Assembly: GCA_033032175.1 (NCBI GenBank)
Contig: CM065321.1
Span: forward strand, 17,802,301-17,866,300
Reading direction: 5' to 3'
DNA from: Saturnia japonica
Taxonomy: Eukaryota > Arthropoda > Insecta > Lepidoptera > Saturniidae
DNA length: 64,000 nt
The notes under the pieces were generated by a model. It was not told where the DNA came from and did not search any database. It saw only the letters and a program-made list of their open reading frames with translations. The position numbers and the translations under genes were made by a program. Positions 42,410-52,312 of the stretch are shown piece by piece (position 1 is the first letter of the stretch; every line of letters starts with the position of its first letter).

Positions 42410-44310
42410 ATATGAGCCAGAATATTTGAAATCCAAGACGAAATTTTGATTTGAATACGAAGCCATATAGAGCAGTGACAAGAGAAGCAAAGAAGTTTAT
42501 ACCGGCGAGTTCTGTAGGAACTGCACAGACAACAGTAAGCTGACTTGAACCTGCTCTGTGCAGTGCACGCTGACGTCGCTTCTGTATTTGTACTCTGTTG
42601 CGTTTTTGTAGAAATAAAGAGTTCCATACTTTATTTATGTAAATAGTTTCGTCATTAAAAATAACTATTCTCCTTCTAAATATAGTCGTGTTAGTGAGAA
42701 GTCGCGTGCACGTGCCTGCGCGCCCACCAGCTCACCGCCACCACACACGGGAAATAGAATTTAGCAATACGAGCGGCGCGGGGGCGGGGTCAACCGGCCA
42801 AAGAACGCGGCAAACCGGAAGAACTATAAAGATCGATCCCGCGTGACCCATGTGTGACCCTTGCGCGACCCCCGCTCTGTGCCGGCTGCCGCAACTGCTA
42901 CCTTCTGCCCAACTAGTTACGGCTTTAAAATAATAATTGTTCCATATGAGAACTTTTAAATAGTCTAACAAATAGAATTCCACATAAAAATAAGCAAAGT
43001 AGTATATTGTAGTAGTGGATATATTAAAGTAGATAATAGCTAGTAGAAACGAATGACCGACCGGTCGTAAACCGGACCACCAGGTGTATTCAAAATAATA
43101 ACAATCCTAGGTAGAAATATTTACTCTTGTAATATTGCTGAATAAATAATAATGTTGATGTCAAGTGTCAAGTGCTGCCGTATGAACTGCTTCGCTTTTA
43201 GAAGCACCACTAACTTGCATTTGAACTGCCTGTAACGCATGCAAGCACGGCTTCTGCTAGCTCGAACTCCAGGTACATACTCAACTCGGAAATCATTTTG
43301 ACACCCGCGCATTCTACAGCTAAACGACAACCGACAGCTAGTCAAAATGTTAAATCATATAAATTTTGCGTCGCGTTCGCTTCAAAAGTGCGAAAAAATA
43401 TTGTATGGTGTTAATATCTGATTGAGTGATGCTTGTGTCTATGCTGCTAGGAAGTAGGATTTGTTATCTGCCGCGCCCGTGACACGCAACATTATGACAA
43501 TCATTTAAAATACCATAAATTCTACAATTTAGAAGGGAAATATTATTTATATTACGTTAAAGTGTAGAGATGTAGGAACACCCACCGCAAATATTTATAG
43601 TAGTTAGTATCGTCGCTTGTCCAGGAACAGCTACATCACTCTCGAAACGCAACACGCAATCGACATTCACGCAGTTCACAATACAAACGTATATTCAGTA
43701 AAGCGTACGTAGAGGTTCAAGCGTGACATTGACAGCTCGCACGACTCGACACGAGCGCACGTACCGATACACGCACTGGCACTGCGCGTAGTGCGCGTGC
43801 GCCGCACCTCGCTGCCTCACTAGCCGCTCTGCAAACCCCCGCGCACAACGGCACTCACGCGACCTACAATACTGTCGTCGCCTCGCGCCGCATCCATGTC
43901 GAGGAACACCCCCCGAGCAACAGCTGCGTGTATGTAATACACGCTACCTCACTCCCCACTGCCCCGTGACAACCCTGACGCTGACACCAATTGTTATTTA
44001 TCTCTGCTGACACCACCAGGCTCCATAGTTCCATACCACAGAATATACCAGACAACTCGTCTGATAACAATAAGCCTATAATTATAGTTTATCTTTAATA
44101 TGTAATATTGTTAATGCTAATGTTTATATAGGAAAGCGAATGAATTCGGAGCACTAGAAACCATGTCCATTCTCGGATGTTAGGCGACCATGATTTTCTT
44201 CTAAGGCTGGTTTTACTTTTCACGTCATATATTGTAGTTGTCATTTATTTAACAACATTAGCCTGATTTGATGGACTAAAGGTCAAAGGTCAAGGACTAA
44301 AGCTGCAGAT
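42410..44310. other. intergenic, no gene seen
   Basis: GC-rich patches (42770-42900, 43730-43860) lie in AT-rich DNA. The short ORFs show no recognisable domain. Confidence 0.35.
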
Positions 44311-44319
44311 CGTCACTGT

Positions 44320-44545
44320 AGGCGTAATAATTGCAATACATAATGTTTTTGGTGAAGTTTGCACAACAATATAAATAAAATAGAGCCTAATATAGATCCT
44401 TGAGAGACTCCTGGAGTAGAGGAATATACTGTAGACCTATTTGATAAAGTTAATTTAAAATACTGGTGTATGTCTATATAAATCTCTACGAAGCGAACTG
44501 AGACAGGAAGCATCGAACCCATAGAAGACGAGCTCTAACAAATCT
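44320..44545 (-). pseudogene. short LINE reverse-transcriptase fragment
   Basis: The minus strand reads LSNRSTVYSSTPGVSQGSILGSILFILL, the reverse-transcriptase block that normally reads GVPQGSILGPILF. Only about 70 residues survive and the surroundings give no continuation. Clade not assigned. Confidence 0.65.
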
Positions 44546-44689
44546 AACGGTATACTAATGTAGTATAGGTAGTAAGTAAATTGCATCGCAGCAATTTGCG
44601 TCATAGTTATCTGCGTTGCGACGTAACGGTTCGCAGTTTTATGTTTCTTCCCTTTGCCCAAACTTTGGCTCCACGCCGCCGCGCCGCAC

Positions 44690-45125
44690 CGGGCCGTGGA
44701 CATTTATATGTATATGCTGACGATCTAGCTATTTGTACTCAGTCCCGAGAGGAGCTGGAATGTGCTCTCGGAGAATAGAAACACCAATTACAAACAGGTG
44801 GTCTAATGTTGAGTGTCTTAAAAATCCAATATATGGCGTACAAAGATCCAGACTCACTTAATAACCCTATTGTCATCATTGGGCAGATAGTTTCCAGATG
44901 TGACGAATACAAATGTCTGGGTACCATGTTACATAGCATGCCAACTCTGGATGCAAACATTCAGCGTCGAATTGCGGCTGCCTGGTAAAAGTTGCGGGAA
45001 GTAACTGGTGTAACCTGCGACCCAAGAATGCCTGATAAACTTATGGGACTTGTGTACAAGAGTATCATCAGGCCAGTACTTACTTACGGTAGCGAAACTT
45101 GGGCCGTAACTCAACGCCATGTCTA
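44690..45125 (+). pseudogene. RTE-type LINE fragment
   Basis: The segment starts at the catalytic motif YVYADDLAICTQSREELE and continues in broken frames: MAYKDPDSLNNPIVIIGQI, CDEYKCLGTMLHSMPTLDANIQ and GLVYKSIIRPVLTYGSETWAV. The wording is nearly the same as the relic at 9380-11765, so both derive from one family. It is truncated on the 5' side at YADD and followed by the dispersed repeat shared with positions 1-140. Confidence 0.82.
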
Positions 45126-45169
45126 TTCAATGTTACCGAAAAATAAATCTATATCTATGCGAATAAATT

Positions 45170-45315
45170 ATTTTTCAATTTGTTTATAAACTAACCCATA
45201 GACACGACGTAAAAAATCAAACAATACCCAGTACAAAAATTGTGAAAGCGCCATCTCTTAACAATATAAAAAGTAATCATGAAATTATTTCATTTATTAA
45301 TATATCAACTGAACT
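45170..45315 (-). repeat. dispersed repeat, copy 2
   Basis: This is the reverse-complement relative of positions 1-140, carrying AGATGGCGCTTTCAC and TTTTTGTACTGGGT on the minus strand. It lies immediately downstream of the RTE fragment. Confidence 0.5.
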
Positions 45316-45409
45316 ATACAATTAAATAAAATTTAACTGTCTGTTTGTAATGTGAAAATAAAAGTTTTTTAGTAAATGCATTTGAGAGTAAGTATATACG
45401 ATACTTAAA

Positions 45410-45838
45410 AAAAAAAAAATTTTTGGTCTGTCTGGCTGTCTGTTTGTTCCGGGTAATCGCAAAAACGGTTGGACCCATTTTGACGGGACTCTCTGTGATA
45501 AATATTTGATGTTATAGGGAGTAACTTAGGCTACTTTTTTTATTTTAGAAAAAGAATTACAGTTCCGCATAAATAAATAAAAACTGGTCATGGTAGATCA
45601 ATTCAGGCGATTAAAAGGCTTACGCTGAGTAAACCATAAGAGATATAGCAAATTAATGTATTACATTATTGTACATATTAAAAAGGCCTACAAAAATGTC
45701 CGAGAGACTATACGTCTATCTTTTAAGGAACACCCACAATAAGCACTTTTGTCTTTAAAATAGCCGGGAGCGGAGAGCAAGATTCGCGCTACATTCTGTA
45801 ATCCACGTGAGCGAAGCCACGGGCACGGCTAGTCAAAA
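45410..45838 (-). repeat. interspersed repeat C, copy 1
   Basis: On the minus strand it starts ACTAGCCGTGCCCGTGGCTTCG and ends in ACAGACAGACCAAAAATTTT followed by an A run. Internal landmarks are AAGATAGACGTATA and a GTCCCGTCAAAATGGGTCCAAC-like segment. It is non-coding; copies are at 46900-47130 and 53755-54130. Confidence 0.65.
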
Positions 45839-45839
45839 A

Positions 45840-46895
45840 TAATAATAGCAATAAATACATAGATGTTCATTAAAAAAACTTAGAATGTAAAGCGAGTGGC
45901 CCGCTATCGCCGCTCTCTACACTCTCTAAAATATTATTTTAGACGTTACAAAAGGATTACCTCCTGCCGTTCAACTATTTTGATTTATTTATTTGTTTTG
46001 TGCATTGTTACTGTAATTCGGGCGCGGTGTGGCCGGTGCAGTGGTGCGTTACAGCGAGCCGCGCCGGTACAATCGTTCCATTTTGGAAAAAAAATCCGAG
46101 TCATAAACAACCTGCGTAGTAATTCTTACGAACCCAAACATTACTAAAATGTAAATGAGTAAGTGAGTGTATGTGTGTCCAGTGCATGATATATACAACA
46201 GATTATTTTTTAATTATTTATTTTATTCATTATGAAGAGGCGAAGGAAACAGCAAAAATACTAATAAAGCCCTTGAACGAGCTTTTGAGTCAATAGGTGA
46301 AAATTTGTCTTATTATATTTATCGGCCTTATGCACCATAGTTATAATTGCAAATCTGTTTTAAAATATAGAAAAAGCCAAATAATAAAAAGTATTGTGTT
46401 TCAATAATTCCATTTTCTTATTCTCTCACATATTAAATTCTTCTCTAAAGAAATCACTCGAGAAACACGCAGCAAGTACTCTCCGCATCTAAATAACGTC
46501 GTTTTTCATTCGAACCCTACGGTGAATCGCTTAACGGAATCAGCATAGTTAAAAAACATATGTGAGTCACATCGATGATCGAAGGTGGCTCACATCTAAA
46601 AACTCCTATAAAGTTCGTACTGAAGAAGTATGAACGCCACTTAAATAAATGTATCTGGATACATTCAACTAATCGTAAATAATGTTATGGTTCATAACAA
46701 AATATAAAAAATCTAACTTCAATTTTCTAGGTTGTAATATGGATTTACTAGATTCAGTGCCACTTTTCTTCAATTAATCCATCTTACATCGCTAGTCGCT
46801 ACTCCTTAGCCATGGGTAACACTGTGCTACGTCGCCGCGCCGCGCCGACGCACCGCGCCGCGAAATTGCCCCAACTTAGCTTACTGTACTGGGTG
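45840..46895. other. intergenic, no gene seen
   Basis: The sequence is AT-rich. An 83-codon open frame at 45896-46147 shows no recognisable domain and I do not call it. Confidence 0.35.
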
Positions 46896-46899
46896 TCCA

Positions 46900-47130
46900 A
46901 ACTAGCTGTGCCCGTGACTTCGCGCAGTATTATTATTATTATCATTCTGTAGTCCACTACAGAAGAATTTTGCTACCCCGCTCTCGGCTATTTTAAAAAC
47001 AAAAATGCTTATTGTGGGTTTTCCTTAGAAGATAGATGTATACTCTCCCGAACTTTTTTGTAGGTCTTTTGAATTCCTCTAATTATGTTGTACATTAATT
47101 TGCTATATCTCTTATAGTTTTATTTATTAT
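46900..47130 (+). repeat. interspersed repeat C, copy 2
   Basis: It starts ACTAGCTGTGCCCGTGACTT and contains GCTATTTTAAAAACAAAAATG, then TTAGAAGATAGATGTATACT, both shared with the other copies. It includes a short ATT microsatellite near 46929-46942. Confidence 0.65.
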
Positions 47131-47504
47131 TCAAACAATCAATTTATTTAAACATGTTTCAATAAATAGGCATAAAAACTGTTGTTAATAAACGAGAATG
47201 CCTATCCTTGATCCAAATTTTGTGATGCGCGTATATTAAGATATAGGTAATATAAAGTAAAGGTTTTTTATTCAGAATTTGGTTTTCTATGAAGGAATAT
47301 TTTTAAACTTTTAAAAGTATTATGATTGATAAGCATTGCGTACATAGTTCCCTAGGCACGGGCGCGTGCTGTTCGTTCCATTACATGTATTATATTATAT
47401 ACTTTTATTATATAGTTTTAAACACAAAAATACAATATTAAATAAAAAACAACTTATTATTTAATTACAAAAACAATATATTTTATGAGTGATATTTAAT
47501 GGTG

Positions 47505-47735
47505 GTTGGCGAGTTTTTGGAGAGATCTTATATGTTGTGGTTTTTATTCTTAATTCATTAACATTAACCGTATATTATGTAATATTGGTGGCGTTTTGCG
47601 AGATTATAGCTAGATCATTGTGCTTTAGTGAAGTGGGATATAAATATAAACTAGAAGCATACATTTTGAGGTGCCATAAAAACTCCCTAGAAAATTCTAA
47701 TAAGGAAGCCACCATCTTGTTGGAATACTGAATTC
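47505..47735 (+). repeat. diverged direct repeat, unit 1
   Basis: Shared landmarks with 48310-48530 are GTGGTTTTTATT then TAATTCAT; TATGTAATATTGGTGGC versus TGTGTAATTTTGGCGAC; GAAGTGGGATATAAATA versus AAGTGGATTATAAATA; and AAAACTCCCT then ATCTTGTTG. An 80-codon ORF over unit 1 is not preserved in unit 2, arguing against coding function. Confidence 0.6.
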
Positions 47736-48309
47736 GTTAAGACAGGACACCATAGACCAATAACCAGAGGATAGACGACCATCTTAGAACAATCGTTTTG
47801 TTTCGTTAGCGAGGTGATTTACACATATTCACAGACGATACACATACACAACTTATCTATAGACTAATTTATACATTTCATTCATGATTGATATCTCCAT
47901 CGCATTTACTCTTGAAGTGGCCTAATGAGCCGTCCGCTACCTCTCTCTTTCCCTCATTATATTTGTATAAATGGTACTTGTCAAATTACGTTAGTGATGG
48001 AATCATAGATTTAAATCGGTACTTTACGGTAAATAAGTAAACTAGTGATGTATTTTCGTGTCAATCGGTATTTTACTAAACAAATTACCGGTTTTTATCG
48101 ATATTTTTGCGACGGCAACCATTTTACCAGATTTATCAAACCGAGTCTTAAAATAAAAGAAATGTAAGGATTACATAATATTTATTCTTATTGGGATTTA
48201 CAAATATTAACATGCCATAAAACTTTCCCTTCATACTTCACGGGCTTAGGACCGGCTTTATGCATTGTTTTAAAACCTCAGACCTAGGAATTTTGGCAGG
48301 ATCTTGAAG

Positions 48310-48530
48310 TGTTAAGTGGTGGTTTTTATTTTAATTCATACCTTATGTTGGCTCTATATTGTGTAATTTTGGCGACATTTTACGTGATGTAGTTTGGTTA
48401 TTTTGCACAAGTGGATTATAAATACCTAACTGGGAACATGCATTTTAAGTTCACATAAAACTCCCTGTAAAATTTTAAAAATGGAGCCTCGATCTTGTTG
48501 AAGCTATGTTTGAATATTGCAAGATAGATA
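48310..48530 (+). repeat. diverged direct repeat, unit 2
   Basis: Same order of landmarks as 47505-47735, about 800 nt downstream in the same orientation. Either an old segmental duplication or two copies of one repeat family. Confidence 0.6.
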
Positions 48531-48539
48531 ATTATATTT

Positions 48540-49560
48540 GGGTAAATACTTATTGTTTAACATTGACTTTGGCTGAAATGTGTAATAACAGTAAGAACAG
48601 TTGCCATTCAATAAAAGAAAGACTGAGCGCATGGAACTAAAAGTGAAACCAGAAAAAAGGAAATACAAAATGGAACATTATTACAATTAAATGATCATAA
48701 GAATAAAAATATTACCATAAAACTATAGTTATTAAAAGTATATAAAATAAGTTTCTTAATATGACTCATGAATGTAGACAAAAACTACAGAAATAACAGA
48801 ATTAATCATCAATATAAAAATCAATCGCTCACAACGTATTTCTCAATATTATTACAGACAGGGAAAACAAATTCATATTACAATTAATTAATTAAGATCA
48901 TAAGAATAAAAACATTACAAAATATTAACATAAAACAAAAGTTATTAAAAGTATACTTATAAAATAATTTTCTTAATATGAATCATGAATGTTGTTAAAA
49001 AATACACCAGACAAATTTGCATGCTTCATAAAATATTTGTATGAATAATTAGTAAATAATACACATAATGCCTAATTAAGTAATTAGAAACAAAGAAAAT
49101 ATGCTAGATTATGACATGATTACATACTAGAATTACATAATTATTATTTACCTTAAAAATCATAACAATACATGTGAGTATATTCATGCATGTTTTAAAT
49201 TTTATTTTATAATTGATTCTGATTTAATCAATCAATGTTATATTATGTACATTAGATAACTAAGAACATTACCTAATAATAACAATGAATTATTAATAAT
49301 ATATTACAACTAGTAGTAGTACTATATTTTAAAAACAATGTAAACAAAATTTGCATACTCGTTAGAATTAACTATGAGGCATACTGAAGGAATTCTGTTA
49401 GTAATTGCATAGTAATATATTTTGCAAAGGCATAGATATAGGTATCTAGATCCAGTAATAATATATCTATACATAATAATAGTTAATAGAGGAATTAAAA
49501 TAAAGACAATTTTAGTTGCAGAAACTATGATAATAATAAGTAATACCTATACAGTTAAAT
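48540..49560. other. very AT-rich interval, no gene seen
   Basis: It includes two similar ~90-nt stretches (about 48675-48790 and 48875-48990), both with TTACAATTAA, ATCATAAGAATAAAAA and ATAAAACTATAG/ATAAAACAAAAG then TTATTAAAAGTATA, a local direct repeat. No coding sequence. Confidence 0.45.
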
Positions 49561-49564
49561 ATGA

Positions 49565-51129
49565 TTATGTAGTACTACGCCTTCTAACTGATCTGTAACT
49601 AAATCCTTTTGTAGCTTTAGTATGGATTAAACTTTCCATTTCTACATCTTTAGATCTGGAATCAATATTATGCATTCGTCTGTTAAAATTAATGCACCAT
49701 TGTTTTACTTGCATTCTAATAAATAACAAATAACCAAAAAGCTTTGAGAAAAGTTTCTTTGTGCATCTCACAATTGTACAATGTAGTATCAATTTTTTGT
49801 TCCAATGAACATTCTCAGGGGGAATAAAATTCTCTATGAATTTAGTGTCATCAGTTTGAAAATCCAATGATCCATATTTTTATTTGTTTACTAAATTTTG
49901 AAGGGTACCTAACATTTTGTCATCATTAGCACAATTTGTAAATAATGACTTACCAGTAGTGATGTTATTAATTAATAAAGTTTTATAAGCCAAGACAAAG
50001 TCAGTACAATCTGGGTTGGTATTGAAATTACCATGTGCTCTTATTAGACCAAAAAATGTTTTTAATGGATCTTGGTTTAGTCGTCTGAGACTTAAAAATT
50101 TTAAATCTATGTGTTCAGAATTTAAAGATAGAGCATGTTGCAATTTATAACCAGAATGACCATAACCATTTAAACTATCAAACAAATCATTTATAAATAA
50201 AAGTATTTCTACTGTGAAAAGATCATTATCAATATCCACATTCGGAATAGAATATTCATGCTCCTGTAGAAAAAGCAGGAACTTCATATAAACTTCAAGC
50301 GATGTAGCCACTTGTCTGCTGAATACTTGAGCAGCTAGTTTGACCTGGAAATATACAATAAAGTAATTTTGTTTATAAAATAAAAAAATAATGCGGGTCA
50401 AAGCTAGTATCCATAATATACAGACGAAGTCGCGGGTACCAGCTAGTAAATATATATTCAGTAGTATCGGAGATGAAAATGACTAAAATATGTTGAGATC
50501 TCTTTAGTATGGGCAATCATACATCACTTTTGTCAAGCAGAGTGGTCATTTTATAAACTTCACATGCGACTGGGATTTTAATAATTTTACTTACATAGGT
50601 ACATAGTGTATATATATGATTTCACGCTTAAACAGGTTGATTTTTGAGATGGGTCAGTGAGAATTTTACTTACCTTCATTTTATCATATGATGTAGGTTT
50701 AACATGTTTGTCGGTGAGTTTAGTGCTTCTTGCTCGTCCACCATTTCCATCTACTTTATAAAGAATTTCAATGTACTCCCACTTAGCACGCCGATTACCG
50801 ATGAGAAGATCTTTCTTCCGAAAATTATTGCGAAAACATTTTAGTAAATGAGGTACATCATAGATGTGATATAGCCGGTTACTATTAATGTTATAGGAAA
50901 CATTATTATCATTGTAGCCTTCACTGCGTAGAAGTTCTCTATTTGAGTCCGATATTAATGACTTATTAGCTGCAACATTGGCAGAGCTTTGATTACTAAG
51001 TGTGGCTCTAACTATGAATACAGCTTTAAAAATTGCAAATACTACCTCCTTGATAATATTCTTTAAAACAAATGTTTTTACTCCACCTCGAGCAAAATAA
51101 AATGCGATTACAATTCCACAAATTAACAA
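49565..51129 (-). pseudogene. P-element/THAP9-like transposase, spliced, N-terminally incomplete
   Basis: Two exons are visible on the minus strand. Exon a (51129-50674) reads IAFYFARGGVKTFVLKNI, RATLSNQSSANVAANKSLI, RLYHIYDVPHLLKCFRNNF and TSYDKMK. A phase-0 GTAAGT donor, a 329-nt intron and a TTTCCAG acceptor lead to exon b (50344-49880), reading VKLAAQVFSRQVATSLE, LFDSLNGYGHSGYKLQ and RLNQDPLKTFFGLIRAHGNFN. These are the RNase-H-like core and insertion-domain signatures of P-type transposases. The N-terminal THAP domain is absent here and no ATG starts exon a. A TAA at about 49880 is followed in the same frame by ~100 more open residues, so it may be premature. The remaining core is otherwise uninterrupted. 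Either a decaying P element or part of a domesticated gene; I favour the former. Confidence 0.75.
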
Positions 51130-51660
51130 ATATAAAATGTTTAAACAACGAACAATGGCGGTTCAATTGGTTTTGTCAATTGTCAATTTTGACAATTCCA
51201 ATGAAAATGGCGGCCACAGACCAATATGGCGCAAGACCATCAACAACCATCAATGAGTATGCCTTTGTGTGAGTGTTTCTTTGTGTGAAAGAGAAACGTA
51301 GCGGGTACGCTTAAGGATTTTTCCCATGTTGAGTGAAATAGATGCATGAGCTTTTCGTGTTAAAATTTATAGGCGAGTTGACGGAGCCTGCAGGACACTA
51401 TATTCACTTCATAGTGGCAGTAATGGATTTCAATAACGAGGAGTAGTTGCCAAGTTAGGAAGAAGAACGGTGATTGAATACCTAATATCACAAAAAATGA
51501 CGTTATAGTTATCGACAAAATCAACGTTAAAAAAAAACTATTTGTAATTTATATAATTTTTTAAATAGAATTAAAAAATCAATTTTATATTAAAATTTTC
51601 AATCAAAAATTTATTATTTTTAAAACTATTTTTCACAACTCTTATGGTGACACTTGACAG

Positions 51661-52162
51661 TAGAGGTGGGCGATTATGAATATTTGAACTAATCGAGTTA
51701 TTCATTTATGAATTATTTACATAATTGAAATAATCAGATTCTATGTAATAATTAATGATCAAATTATAAATATGAATGATCATTCATAAAGGAGTCTTTG
51801 ATGTATTACCCAGAGGTGGGCGAGAGTGACAAGCTAAAGAAAGGTCGTGCAGTCGTAAACAAAGTTTTTTCCAAGAACACATATATCAGTTACTATAAGA
51901 AGGTCGCGCAGTCGTAAACAAAGTTCTTTACAAGAACACATAATAACGATTAGGTAAAAAAAATTATTCGGTCGTAATAATTAATAATTATACCAAATTA
52001 GTAACTTAGCATTAGCAATTATTAATGGTACTTCGGTTATGAATGTTCACTAATTGTTTTATAATATTAGTAATTACCTACTAAAGGCTATAATTGAAAT
52101 ATCTAGAGAAATCTTCATAATCGATTGATTTCATAAGTAAATCTCATTATCACCCACCGCTC
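51661..52162 (+). mobile_element. hAT-type MITE with 8-bp TSD
   Basis: The 502-bp insert is flanked by CTTGACAG on both sides (51653-51660 and 52163-52170), an 8-bp duplication typical of hAT elements. Terminal sequences TAGAGGTGGGCGATTATGAA and, inverted, GAGCGGTGGGTGATAATGAG form imperfect inverted repeats of the AGAGGTGGGC type common in insect hAT MITEs. It has no coding capacity. Inside, about 51835-51945, is a ~60-nt tandem duplication (GTCGTGCAGTCGTAAACAAA / GTCGCGCAGTCGTAAACAAA). Confidence 0.78.
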
Positions 52163-52170
52163 CTTGACAG

Positions 52171-52312
52171 TTGACAGTTGAAGTGTGATTTGTCTATGGT
52201 GTTGTGTACTTGTGTTGTTGAATTTTAAGAATCTGGGTTTTAGCCCAAATATTTGTTAAAGCTGACGTGATTTCAATAGATAACACAATACCTTAAAGCC
52301 AATATGGAATTG
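52171..52312 (+). CDS. hfp: hfp proposed first exon (5' UTR plus three codons)
   Basis: ATGGAATTG at 52304-52312 is followed by a consensus donor GTAAGT. It would supply Met-Glu-Leu in phase 0, which fits the phase-0 start of the next exon. The 5' UTR probably begins between the MITE (ending 52162) and the ATG. No transcript evidence is available; an alternative upstream first exon cannot be excluded. Confidence 0.55.

Noticed and set aside
45896..46147. 83-residue ORF as a small gene
   Set aside because: There is no recognisable domain, splice context or repeat homology, and the length is expected by chance here.
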